Shown piece after piece: positions 20,278-32,069 of a DNA stretch of 64,000 nucleotides. Under the pieces are notes generated by a model, which had not been told where the DNA came from, made no database searches, and saw only the letters and a program-made list of their open reading frames with translations. The translations under genes and the position numbers were made by a program. Source of the stretch: Scilla litardierei (Eukaryota > Streptophyta > Magnoliopsida > Asparagales > Asparagaceae); NCBI GenBank assembly GCA_030789695.1, contig CM061142.1:568283281-568347280 (forward strand), written 5' to 3'. Position 1 is the stretch's first letter, and every line of letters starts with the position of its first letter.

Positions 20278-23126
20278 TGTCACGCCCCGCTTCCCAAAAA
20301 TATGGAGGCGAATCGTGAGAAGGTCCGCTCAGACTTGAAGCAACAAAGCTGCAAGTCCGATAAGCGTCGATCAAGTTTAAAACTGCAGGTCCTTGCAACG
20401 CTAACGAAACAAAGATAATAATAATTAAATGGGACAAAAGAAATATCTCAGAATATCCATAAAATAAGTTTCCAACATCGCAGAAAAGCCACCAGGCTAA
20501 AAGAAAAAGTCTAAAGGCCCAAACATGGCCAACAAAAGTACAAAGTACAAAACAACGGTGCTACGCACCAATAACTAACAAAAGGCCTAAAACAACATAA
20601 AGCTCAACAAAACTCAAAGCATGGTCACCGGTGTCCACCAAAATCCTCCTGGGCAATCATGGACTCAGACTCAGCGTCAGCAACTCATCACGTACACAGC
20701 AACGGTCTCTGGCTCAGGTCTAACATGTGACACCCAAAAGAGCAAGGGGCACATGTCAGCAAGTCTACAAGAGACTTGTGCAAGGAAACTGAAAGTAAAG
20801 TGAACAACCTAGCAGTTCTAGCATGAATGCGATGACATGTCAGTTTAAAGTATGAGTGCAACAGGTAAGGTAAAGTAAAGTAAAGTACGAGCATGGCATG
20901 GCATTCACAAGACAAGTACAAGACAAGGAAAGTAAGCACCTCGTGCACAGAGATTCCGCCTTTTGGCTAGAGGGCTGATCGGTCCACTCCTAAGCTCAAG
21001 TGAACGTTTATCCCTACCCCCCCCACGTGTGTCGAGCCAGGGCCTTACCCCCGAACACGGAATGCTCGCTTCTGGACCACGAGCCAGGAAGTGTGTAAAC
21101 AAGTATGGCCTAGGGGTGCACCTAGCCAGGGACACGGAAACACGGATTTGTACAAGTATTTTGTAGCGTGTGCTACGATGCAACAATCAAGTTGGATGAC
21201 ATGTAAGATGCAATGCATGGCAGTTAAAAGTACGTACAGTTTAAGGAAAGTAAACGTGACAGTTTAGTATGCATGAACAACAAGTTTAAAGGGTTGGATC
21301 TAGCTTCGTTGTCAAGCTAGATCAATTAGGTGACGGATCTAGTTTCGTTGTCAAACTAGATCAAGTAGGCGTCTAGCCAGCTATCATTTCACTGACTAGT
21401 CTCTTTTACGCTAGGAACAAGAAAGTGGCCTAAAACATGGCCCTACACAAGAGTTGGCAAGTTTCACTTGCCTGTAAGTACAACGTCTGAGCACAGCGTC
21501 CAATGAGTCCAAGAATCACAATTATCCTACGTGCAAAGTCCACCGGCCTAAAGTCCATATTATTAATCTTGATTAGTGAATTTAAAACATTTAAAATACT
21601 TTGAAAATACCGATTTTAGTCTTGATTAGCATGCATTGGGTTGGGGGTCCTAGGGGTGCAAAACGTTACCTCAACACGACGCGAAAGCTACACCGGCGTC
21701 GGGTAGCGACACCAGGGGTTGGAATAATAGAACACGCTCCAAGTCCTGATTCCAATTTAGTTTCCTCGCTGGAAAGTTCAGAGCATCAACCCGGGCGACG
21801 ATTCCAGATTCCAAAGCTCGCACGTGCGACGACGGGCTACGACGGGTCGCAACGTCGTGCACGGCGAATCGTCGGAGAGAAAGCACCTAGGTGGGGCCCA
21901 CAGTAGTCCTAGGGACCTTTGGGGGACCCACAATAACTCTGGAGAACTTGGGGGGCCCTCGGTGGCAAGCGGTGCGACGGATGCGGGGTTGCGACGTATG
22001 GCCATCGGTCGTACCCCTCCAATGCGGGAGAATCCCTCGGTCGTGCGCTGAGAATGCGGGGCTGCGACGATTTGGTGTGCAGCGGATGCGGGGCGAGGCT
22101 TGGTGTGAGGGTTCCTATCGGTCAGACCGGTCGGGCGCCTCGGTCAGACGCTTGGGCTGCAGCGGAGCGGGGGTTGCGATGCGGAGCGGTGGAGCGGGCC
22201 GGTCAGATCGATTGGTCCTCTCGGTCGGAGCGGGGTGCGAGCATTGCAAGGAGCGGCGGGCGACTGGGTGCGGAGCGGGCGCTTGAGCTCTCGGTCTGAC
22301 CGAGAGCTCCCTTCGGTCGGTGCGGAAGAATTGAGCGGAGCGGCTGTGCAGCGATGCGGGCCAAGCTTGGTGCGGGGGCGGCCAGCGGTCGGAGCGGGGG
22401 AACGGAGCCCGTTCTCTCGGTCGTGCGGCTGCTGAACGTCGCAACGTTGCGACGAATCGTCGCAACGTCCAATTTCAAGTTTGGAAGAGGCTAGGGCTAA
22501 TTTCTTGCGAAAATAGGTCTTCCTAGGGGTTGCTTATATAGTATAGATGGGTTGACTTGGTCTAGGGCTAAATCTAATAGGATTAGAAGTTTAAAAAGAT
22601 TTAAAATTTGAAATTCAATTACTCCAACTCATCCAAGGGTTTGACCTGGTCCAAATGAGCTGGAAATTGGCTCAAAAATTCTTTAAAACGTTTAAAACTC
22701 AAATAAATTTTATTTGGCCGAAAATACTTTATAAATTAATTATTAAAAATAATATAAAACTTGTAAAAATTATAAAAGTGGTCAAATGAACTCCAAAAAT
22801 TATAAAATAAATATCGGGGTGATCGTGATGACGAATGTGAGCTAACTAAGAAGACGGATCTCAGATTCGACGTCGGACGACGAAACTAAAAATAGAAACG
22901 TCTCCCGTCAAGAGTGAGAATCGTCACGTCTCATCGAGTAAGTTTAAATTGTGGGAAACGACTCGGGAAACGTCGTTCCAAATTAGTGCCACTATTTAAT
23001 ACTCTCAGAGACGTTCACAACGGCATTTCACACGAAAGTGTTCACAAACGAACAAAGTCTAAAACAAACACGTGCACGGACAAAAGCACGTGCACGAACA
23101 ACGTACCACGAAAAGTGGTCGTTACA
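20278..23126 (-). repeat. Gy-B right LTR (5' in element sense)
   Basis: Starts TGTCACGCC and ends GTTACA; the final A doubles as the first base of the Gy-A gag ATG. About 0.6% different from the left LTR. Confidence 0.94.
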
Positions 23127-24221
23127 TGGCCGGTAGACGCATCACCCGAGGAGCTGGTAGTGGACCTGCAGCTGGTGGTGGAGCAGGACATGTTGCGGAT
23201 GCTGATAGAGAACCCACCACGGCTGAGATGATGAGGATGATGCATCAGATGATGCACGTTCAGCAGGGCATGCTTCAGAATGCCCCTCGCTTCGAGCCGG
23301 GAGCGAAGCAGTTTCGGGAGATGGGCCCGTCGTATTTCACTGGGTCAGAAGGATCATTAGCTGTGGATGAATGGATGAAGAACATGGAGGATAACCTGCT
23401 TCTCTCGAAGGTTAACCCGGCTGGATGGGTTGACTTAGTGAAGAAGCAACTGAAGGACAATGCCCGCAGTTGGTGGGAGTCAGAAGAGCAGCTGTTGGCG
23501 AAGCCTATCCTTTGGGCCACTTTCAAGGCGAGATTTAATGATGAGTATTTCCCTCGAGCTGCCAAGAGGGAGCTGATGCAGCAGTTTATCAATCTGAAGC
23601 AAGGGAATCTGACGGTGGACCAGTACCACCAAGAGTTCATGAGACTGAGTCGCTTTGCGCCGAAGATGGTGGAGACTGCTGAGGATCGAGCTCAGAAATT
23701 CTTACAAGGTTTATCTTTGGAGTTGCAGAGTCTGATTTCCTCTTTGGACTTGGATTCTTACCAGAAGTTGTTGATAGCTGCCAAGAGGCAGGAGCTGATT
23801 GCCAATCTGAGGAGAGGACAGTATTCAGGTGCTGGGAAGAGGCCTATGGAGCAGGCCAGAGCTGTGGTTAGGCCTGGGTTCAAGCCTAATCAGTCCGTGC
23901 AGTTTAAGAGGCCAGGTGGGCCTACTCCGAAGTTGTGCCATTTTTGTGGCAAGGCTGGTCATGTGAAGGAGCAGTGTAGGAGATTCTTGGGCCAATGCTT
24001 AGTTTGTGGTGACGCTACGCATGCATTGAAGGACTGTCCGAGAACTAAGCAACTGTGGAAGGCACCAGATGGAGTTCAGCAGCAGAGAGCTCCAGTGGCT
24101 GCTGGATGTGGAGCGCCTCTCATTCCACAGAAGCAGGCTTTCCAGCAGGCTGTTCAGCCTAAGAGGCAAGCCTTCACGATGACTGCAGTGGAGGCCAAGA
24201 CTGAGGACGGAGTTATTGCTG
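23126..24221 (+). CDS. Gy-A gag (exon 1)
   Basis: ATG at 23126 is chosen because MAGRR-like starts are shared with Gy-C gag. The frame stays open to the splice donor at 24222. A retrotransposon gag core spans about residues 60-240 (WMKNMEDNL, QFINLKQGNLTVDQY). A CCHC zinc knuckle CHFCGKAGHVKEQC lies near 270, with a second Cys/His group (CLVCGDATHALKDC) after it. The frame is also open 18 codons upstream into antisense Gy-B LTR, which is accidental. The native leader is 9.3 kb away because of Gy-B, so this copy is not normally expressed. Exon 1 ends in phase 1. Confidence 0.9.
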
Positions 24222-24305
24222 GTAACTTCTATACTAGTCTTCCTTATTCATGCATTATATTTGATTAGTTATACCCATGTTAATTTAGTTGCATATTACT
24301 CTTAG
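24222..24305 (+). other. Intron 1 of Gy-A between gag and protease (84 nt)
   Basis: G|GTAACT...CTTAG|GT. Without removal, gag would stop at 24266-24268. With removal the frame passes directly into the protease (VIAG then V, reaching LFDSGA). Gy-C has an unrelated 113-nt sequence with GT-AG ends at the same codon and the same phase (34250-34362). Confidence 0.8.
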
Positions 24306-26731
24306 GTGTCATCTTAGTTTCATCTCACCCGGCCCTGACCCTGTTCGATTCTGGAGCTTCCATGTGCATCCTATCTCGAAAGTTCGTAGTCGAACACTTA
24401 ATACCCACCTATACACTTCCCAAGTGTTGGAACATTACAACTGGGAATGGTGTAGTGAAGGTTGCACTGGGATGTAAACCGTGCCCGTTGGTGATTAGTG
24501 GACACGAACTGTATGCCAATTTCATCGTCCACGACCTACCCAACTTTGATGCTATTCTTGGCATTGACTGGTTAGGAGCTTTTTATGCCACGATCGACTG
24601 TCACCGGAAGAAAGTGGTGTTCGAAATTCCCGACCATCCAGTGTTCGAGTTTGTCGGTGGAGGACGTTCGCTTGGACCTGTCAAGTTCCGAGCCCAGCCT
24701 TACCGATTGATCATTGCATCTATGATTGCTGAGCCAGAGAAGCCTGCAGTAGTGAGAGATTTCGAAGACGTCTTCCCTGAAGACATTTCTGGACTGCCGC
24801 CTGATCGAGCGTTGGAGTTCGGCATCGATCTTATGCCAGGAGCCCAACCAATTTCGAAGGCGCCGTACCGTATGGCTCCTGCAGAACTAGAAGAGTTGAG
24901 GAAGCAGTTGGATGAACTACTACAGAAGGGTTTCATTCATCCCAGCGTATCTCCCTGGGGTGCACCCGTCTTGCTAATGAAGAAGAAAGATGGCTCGAGG
25001 AGAATGTGTATTGATTATCGAGAGTTGAATCAGATCACAGTGAAGAACAAGTACCCGCTGCCTCGCATTGATGATATCTTCGATCAGCTTGGTGGATCGA
25101 GGGTATTTTCGAAGTTAGATCTCCGGAGCGGATACCATCAAGTCAGAGTCAAGAAGGAAGATGTACTCAAGACCGCTTTTCAGACTAAGTACGGGCATTA
25201 TGAGTTCGTTGTCATGCCGTTCGGTGTGACCAACGCTCCTGCTGTGTTCATGAATCTCATGAACCTTATCTTTTACGACTTCCTTGACAAGTTCGTGGTG
25301 ATTTTCATAGACGATATCCTGGTGTACTCGAAGAGCGAGGAGGAGCATGCAGAGCATCTGAAGATAGTGTTGAAGACGCTCCGTCACCATAGACTGTATG
25401 CCAAGTACAGCAAATGCGAATTCTGGCTGGATAGAATTGCATTTCTTGGGCATGTAGTATCAGGAGCTGGTATCTCAGTGGATCCGGAGAAGGTCAAAGC
25501 AGTCAGTGAATGGCATGCACCTCGATCGGCATCGGACATCAGGAGTTTCCTTGGATTGGCTGGATACTACCGCAGATTTATCAAGGACTTCTCGAGGATA
25601 GCTGAGCCAATGAAGAGATTGACGAGGAAGGATGTTAAGTTCAGTTGGTCAGACTCTTGTGAGCAAGCCTTTTCTACCTTGAAAGAGAGACTAACTACTG
25701 CACCAGTCTTAGCTATTCCAGACAGAAGCTGAGGCTTCGAGATTTTCTGCGACGCATCAGGCAAGGGACTTGGATGTGTTCTGCACCAACACAATCATGT
25801 GGTCGCATATGCTTCGCGACAATTGAAGGTCCATGAGAAGAATTATCCGACCCACGACTTGGAGTTAGCCGCTGTCATCTTTGCTTTGAAGATTTGGCGA
25901 CATTTCTTACTGAGTGAAAAAGTGAAAATCTTCACTGACCACAAAAGTTTGAAATATATATTCACCCAGAAGGAGCTGAATATGAGACAGCGTAGATGGT
26001 TGGAATTGATGGCAGACTACGACATCGACCTTCAGTATCACCCGGGGAAGGTGAATGTCGTACCGGATGCCTTGAGTCGACTGCCCGAAGTGATGATTCT
26101 CACAGCTCAGTGGAGATTGTAGCAGGATCTATGAAAGATGAATGTTGAAGCTGTACTACCGGGAGTCACATCGTCGTTGATGAACATGCAGATTCAATCG
26201 ACGATCGTGGATCGAATCAAGACTGCTCAAGATGGGGATGCTAAGTTGAAGAAGATCAGAGAGCAAGTCGAAGCAGGACTTCGGACAGATTTTTTGATTC
26301 ACACGGATGGATCTTTGAGATATGGTAGTAGGGTCTGCGTACCTGCCGGAGATATCAGAGAGGAGTTGATGAATGAGGCTCACAGTTCGCCTTATTCTAT
26401 TCATCCTGGAGGTGCTAAGATGTACAAGGATCTTCGTCAGAATTTCTGGTGGCATGGGATGAAGAGAAGTGTGGCACGTAGTGTTGCCAAGTGCCTCGTG
26501 TGTCAGCAAGTGAAGGCTGAACACCATCGCATTGCTGGATTACTACAACCTCTGTCGATTCCCGAGTGGAAGTGGCAGCACATCACTATGGACTTCGTGA
26601 CTGGCTTACCTCGGAGCACCAAGCAGAACGACGCAATCTGTGTCATAGTGGATCGATTGACTAAGTCTACGCACTTTATACCTTTGCGAGTTGGGCAATC
26701 CACGGAGATATTAGCAAGGAAGTATATGGAG
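24306..26731 (+). pseudogene. Gy-A pol, exon 2: protease, RT, RNase H, start of integrase
   Basis: 808 codons in one frame. Aspartic protease LFDSGAS just after the intron; RT with VVIFIDDIL; connection domain GLAGYYRRF; RNase H with [15 protein letters not shown] and PDALSRL; integrase zinc finger (HPGG...CLVCQQVK) and MDFVTGLP. Nonsense codons: TGA 25730-25732 (Gly expected), TAG 26120-26122 (Gln in Gy-C) and TGA 26132-26134 (Cys in Gy-C). No frameshift. It ends at the splice donor in phase 0 after KYME. Confidence 0.92.
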
Positions 26732-26800
26732 GTAATGACCTAACTCGTACCTTAATAGTTTCCTTCTAGTACTAGTCGTGACGTGAATTATGTCGTGTAG
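26732..26800 (+). other. Intron 2 of Gy-A inside integrase (69 nt)
   Basis: GAG|GTAATG...TGTAG|GAG. Unspliced, the frame ends at 26743. Spliced, it reads YME-EIVRLHG, matching YME-EVVRLHG of Gy-C across its own 71-nt GT-AG interval (31999-32069). Phase 0 in both. Confidence 0.8.
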
Positions 26801-27703
26801 GAGATCGTGCGCTTGCATGGAGTCCCTGTGAGCATTGTATCAGATCGTGATACGAGATTCACATCTCAGTTCTGGAAGAGTCTGCAGACCAATCTGGGTA
26901 CCAGTCTGAAGTTCAGTACTGCGTATCACCCGCAGACGGATGGACAGTCGGAGCGCACTATTCAGATATTGGAGGATATGTTGAGAGCTTGCATGTTGGA
27001 TCTCAAGGGTTCATGGGAGGATCATCTGCACCTAGTGGAGTTCTCATACAACAATAGCTATCAAGCGAGCATTGGCATGGCGCCATTTGCTGCTCTCTAC
27101 GGAAGGAAATGTCGATCGCCACTGAGTTGGGATGACGTAGGTGATAGAGAGCTCTTGGGGCCAGAGATGATAGTGGAAGAAGTTAATGTTGTGCGAGATA
27201 TCAGAGACAAGCTTCGGATCGCTCAGGACCGTTATAAGCATTAGGCAGATGCTAAACGACGTCCTCTAGAGTTTCAGCCAGGAGATCATGTGTTCCTGAA
27301 GATCTCACCAAATCGAGGAGTGATTCGATTTGGAAAGCGAGGCAAGCTTAGTCCGAGGTATATTGGACCTTTCGATGTGCTGGAGCGAGTTGGAGAGGTA
27401 GCATATCGCTTAGCTTTGCCACCGTCCTTGGTGGGAGTACATGACGTCTTCCATGTGTCCCAGCTCCGTCGTTATATCAGCGACCCTTCTCATGCTGTGG
27501 ATTACTCAGAGATCACAATTCGACCAGATCTGACGTACGAACAGCAACCGGTGGAGATCTTAGATCAACGTCAGAAAGTTTTCAGGACCAAGACTGTTGA
27601 TCTAGTCCGGGTGATGTGGCGTCGCGACTCGCCAGGTGAGTCAACCTGGGAGCGGGAAGATGAGATACGGGAGCGTTATCCATATTTGTTCCCTACTCTT
27701 TAG
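26801..27703 (+). pseudogene. Gy-A pol, exon 3: integrase core, GPF module, chromodomain
   Basis: 301 codons, exactly the length of Gy-C exon 3. Contains SDRDTRF (catalytic Asp) and [13 protein letters not shown] (catalytic Glu), YGRKCRSPL, the GPF module (YIGPFDVL), VSQLRRYI and a C-terminal chromodomain-like segment with VDLVRVMWR and STWEREDEI. One nonsense TAG at 27242-27244 (Trp expected). The chromodomain type underlies the Tekay/Del assignment. Confidence 0.92.
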
Positions 27704-27735
27704 TTGATGAGAATTCCGAGGACGGAATTTTTCCT

Positions 27736-27748
27736 AAGGTGGGTAGAA
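27736..27748 (+). other. Polypurine tract of Gy-A
   Basis: AAGGTGGGTAGAA directly before the 3' LTR. Identical in Gy-D (38756-38768). Confidence 0.85.
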
Positions 27749-30700
27749 TGTAACGGCCGGTATTTTCTAGACGTATGATTATTGTATGTCTGTTTTCCAT
27801 CCGGATATTTTTGTGCGCGAATTCCTTTGTACGTCAACGCGAGCGCGTATCCGTTTTGTTTTACCGTACCATCGTTAATTGACTATTAATCTTAATGAAT
27901 TATCTTAACTTAATTATCTCGCTAATTACAAAATTGCTAATCACCTTTAACCTTCACTAATTACGTCATTCATTTTTAACAATCACAGCCTATAGATTGC
28001 TTATTTACCTTAACTAAAAATGGGGAATTACTAATTAAACTTTGCCATTGGATGAAAACATTTTCCCCTAACTAATTAAACTCTATTGAATCCAGTCTCT
28101 TCTGTTGGTGAGATCCAACATAAAAATTTAATCTCTCCCCACAACCAGCTCATCCCTCCATCAATTTGTCTCCCCACTGTTATTATAACAGTATCACCAT
28201 CGTCAACGTCTCTCCCTGCAACCTCCTTCCTCCTGCAAAACAAATCCACACAGACAAAATCAACCAGCAACCATTCCTCTCCCCTGCAAAATTCTCCAAG
28301 CCAGATTCAACAAATCAAATCCAAAACCAAAAACAAAATCTCCCCAACCAAATCAGCCCCAACAAATTCTTCCCCAAAATCAGAAACAACCAAAAAAAAA
28401 ACAAATTTCATCAACCCAACCTGAAATTAGAGAGGTGAAATCTGAAATCACATTTCAGATTCCTACAAGTTCTGATTTTTACCATCAATTTCAGATTGGA
28501 ACCCCCAAAAAACCCTAGATCTTCATCTTCCAAACCCATTAACCAGATCCTTCCTCCTCCCTCTCCTATTGGCCTCACCCCCATCACCTGAGAACTCCCC
28601 GCCGCCGGCCAACCAGGACCACCCACGCCCGGAGCCGCATGCAAGCCGCCACAGCTGCCCCCTCACCTCTGCGCCGTGCCGCCTGCGCCAGAGATCCGCC
28701 AGCGCGCGCCTCCAGCACGGCGCCGCCCCGCCGTCCGACGCACAGCCGCCGCCGAACCGCCGGAGCCCCGCCTTGCGCCGTCGACAGCCGGTCTCCGCCC
28801 CTCCTCCCTCCTCCGCGCGATGGTGAGGCCCCTTCCTTTGGTTGCGCGTGGATGACCTGCTGCAAGTTTTTTTTAATTAAAAAAAATGAAATGAAAGAGA
28901 GAATAGAATGTGAAAGAGAGAGATAGAGTAAAGAAAGTTGGAGTAAAAGAAAGGGAGTGTGGCAGGGCCTTGCTGTATGATAGTAAGTAAGAAAGTTATA
29001 AAGAGGTGTGATAAATTTGAGTGAGGGTTATGTTAAGAATGATGAAATGAGGTTAAATGAATATAATAAATTGAGTAGGGTGACAGCCCATGTGATGAAG
29101 TTAAAGAGAAGAAAGTTTTGAATAGGATAATAATAGAAGAATGGCAGACTGAGTATTAAAGGGGTAGGAAAAGTAATTAACTGTTAGTTTGTTTATTAAC
29201 CCATAATAAATGTTAGTACTAGTAGGTTGGTGGTATTGGTCATAAGAATTAACTGACTAGTTTTGATTTTAGCAGTATGTTGTTAGTATGGATGATATCA
29301 GAATGAAACAAAGCATACTGTGTTAAACCATGCTATTAGCCTAATTTATATTATCTAGTGCTTGTTTAGAGACTTAATGTTGATTGAATTTCAGCATGTT
29401 AGTTGTTAAATAATATGGGTTATAACCTGTTAACTTATTACCCCCATAGCCAAAAGTTGGTATGTAGACCTATTAACACCATGTTAAGCCAAGAAATCAA
29501 ATTAGTAATGTAATTAGTGTAAGTTAAATTATTATTAAATTTGTCATTAGCTTGTATTGTTAATTTAATCCCAGTATGTTAGCAAGTTTGTAACTGATGT
29601 TTATGTAATGAAACTAGAATAAAATAAGGTGTACCCTATTTATATAACCCAATAAAATCTGACGAACCTAATTTAGGGATTAACTAAATTTTGTGCTTAT
29701 CTTACAATGGTCCTAATTCGTTAACTTATTTAACCAAAACAGAGAACCAGTCATTCTATAGCGTAACGCTCGTCGAGGCGAACCCATGACAACCGATATC
29801 ACCGGAAACAGGCAAGTGATACTTGCCAGTAATTATTTAGGACATGGTTTAGGCCAATCTGTAAAATTGTGTAAAAGAGACTAGGCGGTGAAATGATAGT
29901 CGCCTAGACGACCATATTGATCTAGTTTGACAACGAAACTAGATCCGACACTTTCTACCTGTTTTCATTCATGCTGCAATGCCATGTTTAATTTTCAATT
30001 AACGGTACGCACTTTAACTGCTCATCTCATGTCATGTCATGCATCATGTGTTCTATCGTGATAGCGTAGCACACGCTACAAAAATTGTAACTATTGAGGC
30101 TAGGCACCTGCTTTGCGGGCACAACCCTATGCCAATAACACTTCCTGGCTCGTGATCCAGAAGATGGGTGCCAGTCCATATACACGTGGAGGGGTAGGGT
30201 TAAACGATCGCTTGAGCGTAGAAGTGAGCCCGTACAGCCACTTCAGCCAAAAGACGGAAACTCTGTGCACAAAGTGATAAATCAGTGATTCGTGAATCGT
30301 GAAATAGTGAATTGTAGCTTTCTGCTACAACGTGCTTGATTGTTATTATTTTGTTCATTTAAATGTTGCATTCTTTTAATGTCATGCCATATCATCATGT
30401 TAGAACTGCTAGTTGCATTATTTTATTTGTATCCTTGCACAAAAGTCCTCCGTTTTTCTTGGGAGACTTTTGCTGACATGTGCCCTTTTCTCTTTGGGTG
30501 TCACATGTCAGGATTTGAGACAGAGCAGGTTATTGAGGACGAGCAGTTCGTTGACACTGAGTTCGAGGTCCCTGCAGAGACCGAGTTCGAGGACACGGGT
30601 GACCAGTCCTAGACTCGTTTGGAGTCTCCCCTTAGTTGTTACCTTTCCTTAGTTGTTGTTAGGTTTCGGTGCGTAGCACCTATCCCTCTTTGTTTTGTTT

Positions 30701-30947
30701 GGCCATGCTTTAGGCCTTGTTCAGACTCGTACTTTTGTGACTATTTTATGATGTTGTAATATTTGTTGGATGTTGTTGGTGGATATTTTCTTATCTGCTT
30801 TATTATTGTTGTTGTTTCGTCGCAATGCAAGGACCTGCTACTTTTTGAAATTTTTACAGACGCTTATCAGACTGCAGCTTCACAGCTCCACGTCTGAGCG
30901 GACCTCCTCACGTCTCACCTTCCATATTAGGGAAGCGGGGTGTGACA
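27749..30947 (+). repeat. Gy-A 3' LTR (3,199 bp)
   Basis: About 1.0% different from the 5' LTR, mostly transitions. Ends GTGTGACA followed by TSD GAAAT. Confidence 0.95.
30505..30612 (+). CDS. Short acidic ORF of the Gy-A 3' LTR (35 codons)
   Basis: Same frame and length as 13277-13384, with V to I, A to T and E to D changes only. The enclosing hairpin is unchanged. Confidence 0.45.
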   Translation: MSGFETEQVIEDEQFVDTEFEVPAETEFEDTGDQS

Positions 30948-31049
30948 GAAATGAAAGCTACGGAGACGAAAACCACACATGAGGAGAAAATCCACCAAAA
31001 CATATATATATAATATAATAATCCAGATACAAGAAAACCAGTCGTTACA
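30948..31049 (-). repeat. Gy-C left LTR, piece 3
   Basis: Begins with the second GAAAT and ends CGTTACA, matching the end of the right LTR at 38085. In element sense this is the start of the 3' LTR. Confidence 0.92.
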
Positions 31050-31061
31050 TCCTCCCCAACT
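31050..31061 (-). other. Polypurine tract of Gy-C
   Basis: On the minus strand AGTTGGGGAGGA directly precedes TGTAACGACTGG. Confidence 0.8.
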
Positions 31062-31095
31062 TAAGAAAAATTCCGTCCTCGGAATTTCCCAACAC

Positions 31096-31998
31096 TCACG
31101 TGTCCGAAAACAAAAGTGGGAAACGCTCTCGCATCTCATCCTCATTCTCCCAAGTAGACTCTCCAGGCGAGCCGTGTCGCCACATCACCCCCACAAGATT
31201 GACAACCTTGTCCCGAAGTGACTTCTGACGCCTGTCTAGAATCTGCACTGGCTGCTGGTCATACGTCATATCAGGGCGATAGGTAATCTCCGAGAAATCC
31301 ACAGCATGAGATGGATCGCTAATGTATCGACGAAGCTGCGACACATGGAAAACATTATGAACTCCCTCCAAATATGGCGGCAAGGCTAAGCGATAAGCTA
31401 CCTCGCCAACTTTCTCCAGAATGTCAAACGGTCCAATGTATTGCGGGCTCAACTTCCCTCACTTCCCAAAGCGAATCACACCACGATTCAGGGAAATCTT
31501 CAAGAACACATGGTCGCCCGGCTGAAACTCCAAAGGACGACGTTTCGCATCCGTCCAATGCTTAAAACGGTCCTGAGCAATCCTCAACCTCTCCTGAATG
31601 TTCCTGACAACATCCACGGCCTCCACAATCATCTCAGGTCCCAACAGCTCCCGATCACCAACGTCATCCCAACTCAATAGCGATCGACATTTCCTCCCAT
31701 AAAGAGCGGTGAAAGGCGACATGCCAATACTCGCCTGGAAGCTGTTGTTGTAGGAAAACTCTACCAGATGTAGATGGTCCTCCCACGAACCCTTGAAATC
31801 CAACATGCACGCCCTCAGCATGTCCTCCAAGATCTGAATCGTCCTCTCGGACTGGCCATCCGTCTGTGGATGGTACGCCGTGCTGAAACTCAGACGCGTA
31901 CCCAAACTCTTCTGCAAACCCTGCCCGAACTGAGATGTGAACCTCGTGTCCCTGTCCGACACGATGCTCATGGGGAATCCGTGAAGTCGTACGACCTC
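31096..31998 (-). pseudogene. Gy-C pol, exon 3: integrase core, GPF module, chromodomain
   Basis: 301 codons starting EVVRLHG. Catalytic motifs SDRDTRF and [10 protein letters not shown] are present, as are YIGPFDIL, VSQLRRYI and the C-terminal chromodomain-like tail with MWRHGSPGESTWENEDE. One nonsense TGA at 31459-31461, just before the GPF module. Same length as Gy-A exon 3. Confidence 0.92.
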
Positions 31999-32069
31999 CT
32001 GCACGATTCACGTTACATCACTATCCAAACTAGGAAAAGGAAATAAAAACGGAGAGTAGAAGAATTTAC
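31999..32069 (-). other. Intron 2 of Gy-C inside integrase (71 nt)
   Basis: On the minus strand GAG|GTAAAT...GTGCAG|GAG, phase 0, at the same codon as Gy-A intron 2. The interior shows little similarity to Gy-A. Confidence 0.8.

Larger units (their letters stand above)
13827..23126 (-). mobile_element. Gy-B, non-autonomous long-LTR retrotransposon (LARD-like), minus strand
   Basis: Two LTRs of about 2.85 kb enclose 3.6 kb with no gag or pol. About 17 LTR differences excluding the poly-C tract (0.6%). It keeps the LTR hairpins, a TATA box, the PBS-like motif and a PPT of the Gypsy family around it, so it is probably mobilised by an autonomous relative. It lies inside Gy-A, ending exactly at the gag ATG. 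The left end has lost about six terminal bases and no TSD is visible, consistent with a small junction deletion. Confidence 0.88.
10522..30947 (+). mobile_element. Gy-A, Ty3/Gypsy chromodomain element (Tekay/Del-like) with Gy-B nested inside
   Basis: Two LTRs of about 3.2 kb (TGTAACGG...TGACA), perfect TSDs, gag-pol at 23126-27703 and a PPT. Without Gy-B it is about 11.1 kb. About 32 LTR differences in 3,200 bases by eye (1.0%). Four nonsense codons in pol and a 9.3-kb insertion at the gag start make it inactive now. Confidence 0.95.

Noticed and set aside
24362..25732. Separate pol gene starting at its first internal ATG
   Set aside because: That ATG lies just after the protease active site LFDSGAS. 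The intron model gives a continuous frame from gag, and Gy-C agrees.
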